Source: Paenibacillus_AA sp045062745
Lineage (GTDB): Bacteria > Bacillota > Bacilli > Paenibacillales > NBRC-103111
Assembly (NCBI RefSeq): GCF_045062745.1
Contig: NZ_JBJGED010000010.1
Location: 1 to 64,000 of the forward strand
Reading direction: 5' to 3'
DNA length: 64,000 bases
In this document: in pieces, positions 25,361 through 33,567 of the stretch
How positions within the stretch are numbered: position 1 is the first letter of the stretch
Layout of the letters: each line of letters starts with the position of its first letter
Made by a program: the position numbers and the translations under genes
Notes under the pieces: model-generated
Database searches by the model: none
Told to the model about the DNA's origin: nothing
What the model saw: the letters and a program-made list of their open reading frames with translations, nothing else

Positions 25361-27202
25361 TTAGTTTGACTCCAAGTTGCTGTAAATATTGATCATCCGT
25401 TTCGGATTGTCCCAGAATGTCTTGTAGCCGAAATAATCGCTGATGTCCCTCAGATTGACGAGCACCCGGTTGTTCAGGATATTGAGCGGGGTCGCGATCG
25501 ATTTCATCTCCGTGGAGCCGGACATCGTGTACCGAATTTCCTTGTGGTCCAGGTCGATCCGAACGAAGGACGCTCCGAACGACTTCAGCAGCTCTTCCGC
25601 CGGAGACCACGTCTTGCCGTCGATAATGACCGGCCGGTGGGCGGTGAACTTCACTTCCTGGTCGTTGAAGAACACGCGGATGAACGGCAGCGTCCGGGCT
25701 TGCGAAGCGTTGGAGAGCAGCGTAATGTGCCCTTCGTTCAGATCCTGGATGTCCTCCGGCGTCATGCCCGTAATTTTGCTCGCACCGGGTGAAGGCGTCA
25801 ATTCAATTCCATGCGTATTGCGCATGATGGCGTGAAACTCAGACATTTGCTCGGCAGTGAGCTGCTTCAGGTCTTTTCCCTTATACTTGGCGAGCAGCAG
25901 CCCGATGCTCTCGGCCGCCAAGGCGCCGTTCGGCTGGATGCGCGCGCTGCCGTACGCCACATAGGAGGAGCCGACGAGCTTGCCAGTGACGATTACGTTG
26001 TCCGCGTCCTTGAGCAAGTAGCTGCGAAGCGGAATGCCGTACTTGTCCGGCTTGCCGATCGCGAAGCCTTCCCGGTTGGAGCGGGAGCCCTGGATGTCGA
26101 TAAAATAGCCGCCCACGCTCACGTTGTCCGGATGCATGACGCCCCCGAGGAGATCGGAAGCTTGCAGCATATATTCCATCGGGTAATGGTTATACTCCCG
26201 AACGTAGAGCGATTTCGGTTCGCCGTTCAGCTCGACGTTCTCGAACCCGATGATATGCTGGCGCAGCAAGTCGCGGATGCGCGGCATCTCTTCCTTGGCG
26301 ACCGCCATCGCGGAGGCAATCGTCTCCGGCCGGCTCGGATCGACGTCGTACACTTGCAGCGCGTTGATGATCACTTCGCCGTCTTTCTGATTGAGAATGT
26401 TCAGGCCGCGAAGATTCGCTTTATCCGGATTGTTCAGCTCGTACCGGGCTACAATAGGCGGGAAGCCATAGGCGATATTCGCGTCGACATAGGTCTCGGG
26501 TCCGTAGAGCGTCGTGCGCTCCGGCTTGCTCAGCTGCCAGAACGAGCCGTAGAATTTCTCCCAGTCCACGTTCTTGAACTTCATCATATAGGTGGCGCTC
26601 ATGTATTCCTTCTGTGGCACCTGGTAGAGAGATTCGAGCCCGGGCAAGGGCTGGATGCCGAGCTGGCGTATGAGCTCCGCGCTGTCGGTGTTGTCGACGA
26701 AGTATCGCGACTCGATTGTCTGGGTCTTGCCGTTCTTCGTCTCATACGTCAAGGAGCGGATGAGACGGTCGGGCTTGTCGATGGCGGTCAGCTTGGCGTT
26801 TTTCTCTAGAGGGATGCCCCGAATCAATTGATTGAAGTAGGATTTGAACTCGGACAGCTTGCGAATTTCACCGCTGTAGTACCGTTCGAACAGCTGCTTG
26901 ATCGAGCCCTGCAGCAGCGATTTGCCTTGATCGTCGAACGTTTCGTCCAGATACAGCATCTCGCCTTGCAGCAGCTGCCCGCCGATTTCTGAGGAAGGCT
27001 CCAGGATCTTGACCCGGAGGCCGGCATCGTTCGCGCGACGCGCCAAGTACATGCCCTCGAGCTCCGTTCCTATTATGACAACGTCGTAACTGCGCGTTCC
27101 GGGGAGGAAGGAGACGACTCCTTGCCTCTGGAGCATATACCCCGTGAGCACCGCCACCACGACTACAATGCTGAGTGTATATCGGAGGATCGGTCGTTTC
27201 AC
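25361..27202 (-). CDS. Membrane-anchored FAD-dependent oxidoreductase with copper-amine-oxidase-N-like tail
   Basis: A 613-residue protein with an N-terminal membrane anchor (LRYTLSIVVVVAVLTGYML, residues 6-24). It continues with an FAD-binding fold (SYDVVIIGTELEGMYLARRANDAGLRVKILEPSSEIGGQLLQGEM, residues 38-82), a substrate domain and SYLLKDADNVIVTGKLVGSSYVAYGSARIQPNG, typical of the FAD_oxidored family. The last 100 residues (RPVIIDGKTWSPAEELLKSFGASF ... VNLRDISDYFGYKTFWDNPKRMINIYS) match the small domain seen at the N-terminus of copper amine oxidases and in many Paenibacillus surface proteins, where it may bind the cell wall. The catalytic domain would face outside if the anchor works as a signal-anchor. 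Note GTELEG in place of the usual GxGxxG. Substrate unknown. No operon partner. Confidence 0.85.
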   Translation of the reverse strand: MKRPILRYTLSIVVVVAVLTGYMLQRQGVVSFLPGTRSYDVVIIGTELEGMYLARRANDAGLRVKILEPSSEIGGQLLQGEMLYLDETFDDQGKSLLQGSIKQLFERYYSGEIRKLSEFKSYFNQLIRGIPLEKNAKLTAIDKPDRLIRSLTYETKNGKTQTIESRYFVDNTDSAELIRQLGIQPLPGLESLYQVPQKEYMSATYMMKFKNVDWEKFYGSFWQLSKPERTTLYGPETYVDANIAYGFPPIVARYELNNPDKANLRGLNILNQKDGEVIINALQVYDVDPSRPETIASAMAVAKEEMPRIRDLLRQHIIGFENVELNGEPKSLYVREYNHYPMEYMLQASDLLGGVMHPDNVSVGGYFIDIQGSRSNREGFAIGKPDKYGIPLRSYLLKDADNVIVTGKLVGSSYVAYGSARIQPNGALAAESIGLLLAKYKGKDLKQLTAEQMSEFHAIMRNTHGIELTPSPGASKITGMTPEDIQDLNEGHITLLSNASQARTLPFIRVFFNDQEVKFTAHRPVIIDGKTWSPAEELLKSFGASFVRIDLDHKEIRYTMSGSTEMKSIATPLNILNNRVLVNLRDISDYFGYKTFWDNPKRMINIYSNLESN

Positions 27203-27332
27203 CCGAATAAGTCTTCCCCTCGGTTCATTTTGTGGTTGTCCCTTCTATATTCTACGTAGTTTACCCGGAAATAGAAAGAAAAAAATGCAGGTCCCAAGCT
27301 GTTCGACGCATTTCGTCAAAAATGTTACACAA

Positions 27333-27361
27333 TTGAAATACGGCTGTTACCGGAGTCTAAT
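27333..27361 (+). promoter_or_regulatory. Candidate promoter of small transcript
   Basis: TTGAAA (27333-27338) and TCTAAT (27356-27361) are 17 bp apart. No ORF of note starts before the terminator at 27411-27446. Confidence 0.35.
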
Positions 27362-27367
27362 GTGCAT

Positions 27368-27446
27368 AGAGTAATATAATAGCCAAGACCCCCTTTTTCA
27401 TATATAGCTTGAGGACCTCCCCCGTCGGGATGGTCCTCCTTTTTTT
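27368..27446 (+). ncRNA. Possible small RNA ending at orphan terminator
   Basis: A promoter-like pair at 27333-27361 and a strong terminator at 27411-27446 delimit an about 80-nt transcript with no coding capacity. It lies in the 425-bp gap between the divergent genes at 25361-27202 and 27628. Not matched to a known RNA family. Confidence 0.3.
27411..27446 (+). terminator. Orphan intrinsic terminator
   Basis: GAGGACC (27411-27417) pairs with GGTCCTC (27432-27438), with inner TCCC/GGGA pairing, followed by CTTTTTTT. No gene on the plus strand lies directly upstream of it. Confidence 0.8.
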
Positions 27447-27627
27447 GTGCATGACCAAAAACGATAGTTGATCCAACAAATAGTGACAACGTTCGCTATA
27501 TACAAGATACAGGAAATATTATACTATATTTTTATGAATTTGATGAAATAATGTTTCGTGATGAAGAGGTAGCCTTTCTGAAGGCGGATTGACTGAACTG
27601 TGAACACAAGTGGGAGGGATGTAGCTG

Positions 27628-27858
27628 ATGCATGACACGTATAACGCCTTCAAGCGAAAGCTGGGCGGATGGATGGCCTTATTGCTCTTAGCGGGCAATG
27701 CTTTCGCGGCAGTAGGTGCGCCGACAGCCGCGGCCGCCGGTCCGACGGGCTTTGAAGTCGTCTGGCAGGACGCCGATGTGCCGGGCAAATTGGATTGGAT
27801 TCGGGAAGACGACTTGTCCTCATGCGTTGAGGGCAAGTCGTTTTTTTTGTGCGCCTAG
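27628..27858 (+). CDS. Short secreted ORF ending in a terminator (probable gene remnant or leader)
   Basis: A 76-residue frame with a clear signal peptide (GGWMALLLLAGNAFAAVGAPTAAAAG), then GFEVVWQDADVPGKLDWIREDD and a short tail. A strong intrinsic terminator lies inside its 3' end (27809-27848), so the last 17 codons are terminator sequence. GGGAGGG lies 10 bases before the ATG. The likeliest reading is the 5' remnant of a larger secreted protein gene; a leader ORF that regulates the next gene is possible. Function unknown. Confidence 0.5.
   Translation: MHDTYNAFKRKLGGWMALLLLAGNAFAAVGAPTAAAAGPTGFEVVWQDADVPGKLDWIREDDLSSCVEGKSFFLCA
27809..27848 (+). terminator. Very strong intrinsic terminator inside short ORF
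   Basis: A 14-bp stem (27809-27822 with 27828-27841, one G-T pair), loop TGCGT, followed by eight T. It would stop transcription before the 825-residue propeller gene, which therefore needs its own promoter (TACAAT near 27933 is a weak candidate). Confidence 0.9.
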
Positions 27859-28043
27859 AGGGGCATCCGGTGGATGGAGGAACTGTCTGCCGTTTTTTAG
27901 GAAATGACCTACCGCTGGGGACATCGCCCGGTACAATGAGTGTCAGCGAGGTACATAACGTTTCGGGGAAAGGAGGATCTCGAAGTAGGCGGCAAGTGTC
28001 AGCATCAGGCACATACCCAATCCATGTGAGGGAGGAAAATGGC

Positions 28044-30521
28044 ATGAAGTTGAAACGATGGCTCGGCATCCTGATTGCGCTCGTCATACTCGTTCCGCTG
28101 CTGCCGGCAACCGCCGGGGCTGCAGACCTGCTCATTCCGAACTACAGCTTCGAATCCGGCTTGACTTCCTGGACCCAAAACTTCGGCACGGGGGGCATTA
28201 CGGTCGAAACCGTTCAGGCCCACACCGGCAGCAAAAGCATCAAGATCGTCGATACGGTCAACAACAGCCAATTCGGCATCCAGGGCCCTTATATGCCCGC
28301 CACCGCCGGGAAGAGCTATTACGCCTATGCCTGGCAGTACATCATAAGCGGGAGCGCCGACCTGTACCTGCGCTTCTATAACAGCTCCTATACGCTGCTC
28401 TCCAGTTCTTTCCTGTCGAAGAGCTCGCCGACCAATCAATGGAGTTCTATCCGGACGGGAGGCGTCGCCCCTGCCGGGACGGCGTACGTGGCCGTTCTTC
28501 TCTATTCGAACTCTGCGAACGTCGGGACGGCCTACTGGGACGATGTAATGGTGACTGCCGATCTGACGACCATCGGGCCGGTTCTGAACGCCGCCGCCAT
28601 GCGCAGCGCCACGCTCGGCACCGATGCGAGCGGGAAGCCGGCGTTCTATATCGGGCTGAACGGAGCGAGCGGCATTGACGCCAAGATGGTGGAGGTGAAC
28701 GTCAACACGGGCGCCATCCAGAAGCAGATGCCGTTGCCGGGGGCTACATATGCGCATTCCGCAACGACCACGATCGACAACAAAATCTACATGGGCACAT
28801 ACCCGAACGGCTACTTGTTCTCGTATACGCCCGGTGCAGCGAGTCCGGTCAATCTGGGCAGAGCCATCTCCGACGCAACTTACATCCTGGCCTTGGCACC
28901 GGGAAGCGCGGCAGGAAAGGTGTACGGCGGCACGTATCCGAATTCCGGCGTGTTCAAATACGAGGTCAGCCCGGGATTCTACACGTTCTCCCCCTACCCG
29001 TTCTTCGCCGGCTCGGAATATACGTACTCCATCGCCTACGACAGTCCGAACAACGTGCTTTATGCGGGTACCGGCGGCGTGACCGCACAAATCACCCGGC
29101 TGGAGAACTCGGGCGGGCAGCGGAATGACAATCTGATTCCGACCTCGATCGTGGGCACCGACACAGCCGTCGACAAGCTCAGCTACTCCGGGGGCAAAGT
29201 GTTCGGGCGACTCATTCCGTCGAATCGCGAGGTCGTGCTGGATGTGACGGACAATCCGAACGGTACAGTGACGACTGTCGTCGACGCCGTATTCCCGATC
29301 ACGTCCTACGGCGTATCGCCGGAACTGGGCGGGAAGGTATACTACTCCGAGAACGGACTGAAGACGTACGACATTGCGACCAAAACGACGGCGCCTGCGC
29401 TGAACCCGGACAATACGCCGGTCGTACTGCCCGCGAACGGCTACGGGTGGGGTGTCGCCACTCTGGACGATACGGTGAACTTCCCGGGCCAGTCGATCGT
29501 CGGGGTCGGCCATTCGTCCGGCACCATCCTCCTGTTCAAGTACAACCCGACTACTCGCAAGAGCAGCACTACGCTGCTTACCGGAATCGCCGGCGTGCCG
29601 ACGGATATCAGCACGATCGGGTCGGGGCCGGACGGGAAGATCTACGCCGGCGGCTTCCTCTCGGGCAATATGGGCGTCTATACCCCGATGCGCAGCGACC
29701 AGAACACGATGCTGTACGGCATCAGCCAATTGGAAGGCATGGTCGCCCAGGACGACAGCTTGTACCTAGGCGGGTACCCGAACGCCAACATTTACAAGTT
29801 TGAACCGAGCGCGGGATGGGGCAGCTTGACTCACCTCCTCAGCTTGGGCGCATCGGATCTGCAGGAACGCCCGTACGGCATGGCGGAGGGAGACGGCAAA
29901 ATTTTCATCGGCACGGTCGCCGGCTCCGGACAACTGGAGGGAGCGCTGACCGTGTACGATACCGCCTCGCAGACGGCGCAGGTCTACTACAACATCGTAC
30001 CGAACCAGAGCATTGTGTCGGTGGCCTATCTGGACGGCTACGTGTACGCCGGTTCCACGATCGGCGGAGGGAAGAACACGACACCGACGGCGACGGAAGC
30101 GAAGCTGGTGAAGCTGAACGTGGCGACTGGGGCGTATACGACGTATACGATGCCGGTGTCCTCCCAGGGCATTACCGCCCTTGCCGTCGGGCCGGACAAC
30201 AAAATTTGGGGCTTGTCCGAAGGCTACTTGTTCGTGTTCAATCCGGCTACGAATACAGTGGAATACCACGTACAGAAGTTCACCGACGTCAGCTACACTA
30301 CGAGCAGCCAGATCACACGGGACGGCTCCTTAGTGATGGGGCGCGCGGGCAGCAACAAGATGTTCGGTACGATCAAAAATCATTTCTTCAGCATCGATAC
30401 CTCGACGAAGACGGTTACGACGCACTACAACGGCGCTTCCGCCGTCAACAGCGCGTCGGCGGACGGCTACGGCAACATCTACTTCAGCAGCGGCAACAGC
30501 TTGTTCCGCTGGGCGTATTAG
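28044..30521 (+). CDS. Large secreted carbohydrate-binding/beta-propeller protein
   Basis: An 825-residue exported protein. A signal peptide (WLGILIALVILVPLLPATAGAA) precedes a CBM4/9-like jelly roll (about 28-180; LIPNYSFESGLTSWTQN, VQAHTGSKSIKI, AYWDDVMV). The rest is a series of propeller blades (about 190-820) with repeated motifs such as KIYMGTYPNGYLFSYTP, KVYGGTYPNSGVFKYE, DSLYLGGYPNANIYKFEP and KIFIGTVAGSGQLEG. The same GGTYP blades occur in the cytoplasmic protein at 8169-9956. GAGGGAGG lies before the ATG. It probably binds, and perhaps cleaves, a plant or fungal polysaccharide (polysaccharide lyase-like propellers look similar), but no catalytic residues can be assigned. Confidence 0.82.
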   Translation: MKLKRWLGILIALVILVPLLPATAGAADLLIPNYSFESGLTSWTQNFGTGGITVETVQAHTGSKSIKIVDTVNNSQFGIQGPYMPATAGKSYYAYAWQYIISGSADLYLRFYNSSYTLLSSSFLSKSSPTNQWSSIRTGGVAPAGTAYVAVLLYSNSANVGTAYWDDVMVTADLTTIGPVLNAAAMRSATLGTDASGKPAFYIGLNGASGIDAKMVEVNVNTGAIQKQMPLPGATYAHSATTTIDNKIYMGTYPNGYLFSYTPGAASPVNLGRAISDATYILALAPGSAAGKVYGGTYPNSGVFKYEVSPGFYTFSPYPFFAGSEYTYSIAYDSPNNVLYAGTGGVTAQITRLENSGGQRNDNLIPTSIVGTDTAVDKLSYSGGKVFGRLIPSNREVVLDVTDNPNGTVTTVVDAVFPITSYGVSPELGGKVYYSENGLKTYDIATKTTAPALNPDNTPVVLPANGYGWGVATLDDTVNFPGQSIVGVGHSSGTILLFKYNPTTRKSSTTLLTGIAGVPTDISTIGSGPDGKIYAGGFLSGNMGVYTPMRSDQNTMLYGISQLEGMVAQDDSLYLGGYPNANIYKFEPSAGWGSLTHLLSLGASDLQERPYGMAEGDGKIFIGTVAGSGQLEGALTVYDTASQTAQVYYNIVPNQSIVSVAYLDGYVYAGSTIGGGKNTTPTATEAKLVKLNVATGAYTTYTMPVSSQGITALAVGPDNKIWGLSEGYLFVFNPATNTVEYHVQKFTDVSYTTSSQITRDGSLVMGRAGSNKMFGTIKNHFFSIDTSTKTVTTHYNGASAVNSASADGYGNIYFSSGNSLFRWAY

Positions 30522-30548
30522 CGTAGTGGGGCAGGGCATATAACGGAA

Positions 30549-30575
30549 GGGCCCGTGACGCGGAGTCACGGGCCC
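30549..30575. other. Strong GC-rich hairpin after secreted propeller gene
   Basis: GGGCCCGTGAC (30549-30559), loop GCGGA, GTCACGGGCCC (30565-30575): a perfect 11-bp stem. It lacks a T-run on either side, so it may be a Rho-independent-like stop of low efficiency or an mRNA 3' stabiliser. Confidence 0.65.
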
Positions 30576-30710
30576 AACTGTTAGTGCAGCGGATTAATTC
30601 GAGTCGACGTTGAGCTCGTCGATTTCCCTTTCCACAATTTCTCAAAGTTTGTTACAATGGGAACTGGTCGGTTGAACGAGCCGCAATTTTTACATACAGG
30701 TGATTATACG

Positions 30711-31040
30711 ATGTTGGATGAATTTACGAAAAAACGAGTCGAACGCATATTGAATGCCTTTATTGAGCAAAAGGTCCCCAAAGAAGTGCGCCATCAGGTG
30801 AAGCTCGTCTACAAATTCCGCGGGCAAACCGTGACGTTAGGGGAAGAACGGCTGGGGTATATGGACCGGTGGGTCGAATATGACGTCGCTCAATTTCGGT
30901 TGGACAAAGAGACGAAAGAGTGGACCGTCTATTGGCGGGACAGCAAGAACAAGTGGCATCTCATCGACGACATTGAGCCGAATGCCGATTTCGAAAAGCA
31001 GCTGCAGCTCGTGGATCGGAATCCAGTTCTCTGGCATTGA
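30711..31040 (+). CDS. DUF3024 domain protein
   Basis: A 109-residue protein. RVERILNAFIEQKVPKEVRHQVKLVYKFRGQTVTLGEER followed by WVEYDVAQFRLDKETKEWTVYWRDSKNKWHLIDDIEPNADFEKQLQLVDRNP matches the DUF3024 family, whose members are about 110 residues and of unknown function. The ATG at 30711 is preceded by AGGTGA at 12 bases. A TACAAT box lies at about 30653-30658. It is 45 bp upstream of the DNA ligase gene and may share its transcript. Confidence 0.82.
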   Translation: MLDEFTKKRVERILNAFIEQKVPKEVRHQVKLVYKFRGQTVTLGEERLGYMDRWVEYDVAQFRLDKETKEWTVYWRDSKNKWHLIDDIEPNADFEKQLQLVDRNPVLWH

Positions 31041-31084
31041 CACGACGGATTCCATAAACTTCCAATGCCCTACCCGCATCACCA

Positions 31085-31978
31085 ATGGTACGATTAAAGT
31101 TGGTGATGATTATGTTGGTTCCTCCTATGCTGCTAGAAACTTCACAGTATCCATTCACGCATCCGGATTATATATTTGAGCCCAAGATCGACGGACACCG
31201 GCTGCTGCTAGACCGTCGGGACGGCGTCACGCAATTGTACACCCGCCATCGGAACAACTGCACGCTGCAGTACCCCGAGCTCTACGATCTGGCCGTGGAC
31301 GACATTCTGCTCGACGGCGAGGTCGCCTGTGTGGATCGTACAACAGGGCGGATCGACTTCGAATGTGTCATGGACCGATTCCAGGCACGCAGAGCGGACA
31401 AGGTGCTCCGGCTATCGGCCACTCAACCGGCCCATTACGTCGTGTTCGACATCCTCCGTTACAGAGGCCAGGACCTCCGCGGCTGGCCGCTCCTGAAGCG
31501 CAAGGAATTGCTTACCAGTATCGACTTCGGGAATCCACGGATGAACGTCGTCCCCTACATAGAGCGAGAAGGCGAGCAGTTGTTCACGGAGATTGTGGCG
31601 CATCAGCTTGAGGGCATGGTAGCGAAGCGTAAGGAGTCGGTATACTCCGCCGGCCGGCGAAGCGCGAGCTGGCAGAAAATCATTAACTGGTCCTACGCGG
31701 AAGTGGCTATATCCGGGTGGAAGAAGGCGGAGTTTGGGTGGTTGGCGTCGGTCCAAGAACCTGGTGGCCAGGATCGCCACGCAGGGATCATTGAGCTCGG
31801 CGTCGCCCCGGCTCAGAAGCAGGCGTTTTATTCCGTCATCGAGCCGTTTATCACGGGGGAGGACCGAGATCACGTTTACGTTGAGCCGCGGATCCGTGCC
31901 AAAGTCAAGATGAGAAATTGGACTCGGAAGGGACTGCTTCGAAGCCCTGTGTTTATTAAGTTTTTGGTTGATGCTTGA
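31085..31978 (+). CDS. ATP-dependent DNA ligase (LigD ligase-domain type)
   Basis: A 297-residue ligase that seals nicks through a lysyl-AMP intermediate. Motif I is EPKIDGHR, with the catalytic lysine at residue 34. Motifs III-IV (DDILLDGEVACVD, HYVVFDILRYRGQDL), motif IIIa region and LEGMVAKRKESVYSAGRRSASWQKIIN follow, and a C-terminal OB domain ends in RKGLLRSPVFIKFLVD. The length fits stand-alone ligase modules related to LigD, used in non-homologous end joining or sporulation repair. No Ku gene is in the window. The start is uncertain: ATG at 31085, 31106 or 31112 are all in frame. Confidence 0.92.
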   Translation: MVRLKLVMIMLVPPMLLETSQYPFTHPDYIFEPKIDGHRLLLDRRDGVTQLYTRHRNNCTLQYPELYDLAVDDILLDGEVACVDRTTGRIDFECVMDRFQARRADKVLRLSATQPAHYVVFDILRYRGQDLRGWPLLKRKELLTSIDFGNPRMNVVPYIEREGEQLFTEIVAHQLEGMVAKRKESVYSAGRRSASWQKIINWSYAEVAISGWKKAEFGWLASVQEPGGQDRHAGIIELGVAPAQKQAFYSVIEPFITGEDRDHVYVEPRIRAKVKMRNWTRKGLLRSPVFIKFLVDA

Positions 31979-32003
31979 CAGGAGTGCCCCATTATAAGAG
32001 CCC

Positions 32004-32038
32004 AACAGGCCGACTCCGTGTTGATGGAGCGGCCTGTT
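32004..32038. terminator. Hairpin between convergent ligase and Gly-rich genes
   Basis: AACAGGCCG (32004-32012) pairs with CGGCCTGTT (32030-32038), with further CTCC/GGAG pairing. T-runs are weak on both sides, so its use as a bidirectional terminator is likely but not certain. Confidence 0.5.
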
Positions 32039-32062
32039 CGGGTTTGCGTCGTGGCAGTCGAA

Positions 32063-32641
32063 CTAGCAGGTGAACGAATCGATCCGGTTCAAGTCGATGC
32101 CGAAATAGCGCCAGCTAAAGAGCTGTGGGACCCAGCGGAATCCGGCGATCGAGGTACGGCCCACGAAAATGGGGTAAAACCAGAACTGGTCTCCGTTGGT
32201 TAGCCAGACATAGGTGAAGTTGAACAGGCAGCGGCGAATGCCGCCCGGATCGACGGCGAATACACCGGGCGCGCCTGCCGCGGAGAAAGGTTTATGTGGA
32301 ATGAAGTTGGGAGGAGGAGAAGTCGGCGCTTGCCCTTGCCCGCCCGCGCCCGGGACCCCGCCTCCGCCGGGAAAACCGCCTCCACCGGGAAATCCACCTC
32401 CGCCGGGAACCCCCCCTCCGCCAGGTATCCCGCCCGGTCCCGGGATCCCCGGGAACCCGCCGCCCCCGCCGCCGAACGGATTGAACGTCCGGGTTTGTTG
32501 CGGCGATACCAAAGCCACCAGCTGATAGACCGCTTCCGCAGCTTCTTGCCTCAATTGGTCGGCTTCGGCCGTCTTTGCTGCGATCGTCTCTTGCAGCCGG
32601 CAAGCTTGTTCGAACACATCTTGTGGAATATTGTCGCTCAT
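32063..32641 (-). CDS. Gly-rich collagen-like-linker protein, possible spore coat component
   Basis: A 192-residue protein in three parts. Residues 1-50 are a charged helix (VFEQACRLQETIAAKTAEADQLRQEAAEAVYQLVAL). About 55-120 is a Gly/Pro-rich repeat (GGGGFPGGGG units, six-residue period). The last 75 residues are an aromatic, Cys-containing domain (RRCLFNFTYVWLTNGDQFWFYPIFVG ... RWVPQLFSWRYFGIDLNRIDSFTC). AGGGAGG precedes the ATG at 32641. The DNA of the repeat is an 18-bp tandem array (about 32345-32470) prone to length change. Similar proteins occur widely in Paenibacillus; an outer-layer spore or cell-surface role is a guess from composition. Confidence 0.75.
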   Translation of the reverse strand: MSDNIPQDVFEQACRLQETIAAKTAEADQLRQEAAEAVYQLVALVSPQQTRTFNPFGGGGGGFPGIPGPGGIPGGGGVPGGGGFPGGGGFPGGGGVPGAGGQGQAPTSPPPNFIPHKPFSAAGAPGVFAVDPGGIRRCLFNFTYVWLTNGDQFWFYPIFVGRTSIAGFRWVPQLFSWRYFGIDLNRIDSFTC

Positions 32642-32752
32642 TCGATAGGAACCTCCCTTAACGTATTTATTCCTCATGGGATACGTATTCACAATCGGGA
32701 GTAACTATGCGGGGACAAGCGACTCTCTTGCGGAAGTTTCCAGAATATAGGT

Positions 32753-33562
32753 TTACAACGAAACCCGCACCCGTTCCTTCTGCCGGAAGAACACCCAGTC
32801 CTTGAAGCCGATCTCCTTCAGCCGTGCGGCGACTTGGTCCCATTCGTCGCCAACCCGGCTCGGCTTGTGCGCGTCGGACCCGAACGTCACATCGACGCCA
32901 TAATGCAGCGCCATCTCGAGGATGTCGTCGGCCGGGTACCAGCCGCCTACGTCCTTCGTTTTGCCGGACGTATTGATCTCGATCGCCATTCCGGTCTCGC
33001 CGATGATCTTCAGCGTATATTCCACAGCTTGCGTCTGAATGGCGGAGAAGGCGGGGTAGAATCCTTTCATCGCATCGATATGGCCGAGAATCTGGAACAT
33101 GCCGCTGCGTGCGGATTGTTGGATGAGGTCGTAATACAGTTCCTTCTGCTCGATTTGCTGCGCTTCGGTCAAGCCCTTCCAGCGCTTCTTGTTGAAAATG
33201 CTCACTCCGCCGGACTGATGAACCGATCCGATGATGTAGTCGAACGGATACTGTTCATAGACGCGGCGGTACGCTTCGGCATGCTCGGGGAAGAAATCCG
33301 ACTCGACCCCGAGCAGCACCTCGATCTGCCCTTTGTACAATTCTTTCAGCCGCAGCACTTCCGCTACATAGACGGCGAAGTCCCGCTTGGCCATCGCCAC
33401 CTGCGGCCACGGCTGTTCGTCCGGGTGGCCGAAGTAAGGAGAATGGTCGGAGATGCCGATCACCTGCAGCCCTTCCGATACCGCCGCTTCGATGTAATCG
33501 CGGATCCCGCCGAGAGCGTGACCGCATCGTTCATGATGAGTATGCAAATCGAATTTCAGCAT
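32753..33562 (-). CDS. hisJ: PHP-family histidinol-phosphatase
   Basis: A 269-residue metal-dependent phosphatase, 8th step of histidine synthesis (histidinol phosphate to histidinol). PHP motifs are HTHHERCGH (residues 7-15), ISDHSPYFGHPDEQPWP, GVESDFFPEH, GSVHQ, ILGHIDAMK and EINTSGK, ending with TFGSDAHKPSRVG; these supply the His/Asp/Glu ligands for a trinuclear metal site. Length and motifs match Bacillus HisJ (HisK). It is 5 bp downstream of a LysR gene on the same strand and so probably in one transcript with it. No other his genes are nearby. Confidence 0.9.
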   Translation of the reverse strand: MLKFDLHTHHERCGHALGGIRDYIEAAVSEGLQVIGISDHSPYFGHPDEQPWPQVAMAKRDFAVYVAEVLRLKELYKGQIEVLLGVESDFFPEHAEAYRRVYEQYPFDYIIGSVHQSGGVSIFNKKRWKGLTEAQQIEQKELYYDLIQQSARSGMFQILGHIDAMKGFYPAFSAIQTQAVEYTLKIIGETGMAIEINTSGKTKDVGGWYPADDILEMALHYGVDVTFGSDAHKPSRVGDEWDQVAARLKEIGFKDWVFFRQKERVRVSL

Positions 33563-33567
33563 TGCCC

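Noticed and set aside
28005..29729. 574-codon minus-strand frame
   Set aside because: Antisense to the secreted propeller gene, composition typical of a shadow.
32345..32470. Regular 18-bp repeats considered as a CRISPR array
   Set aside because: They are contiguous coding repeats (GGGGxP), without unique spacers.
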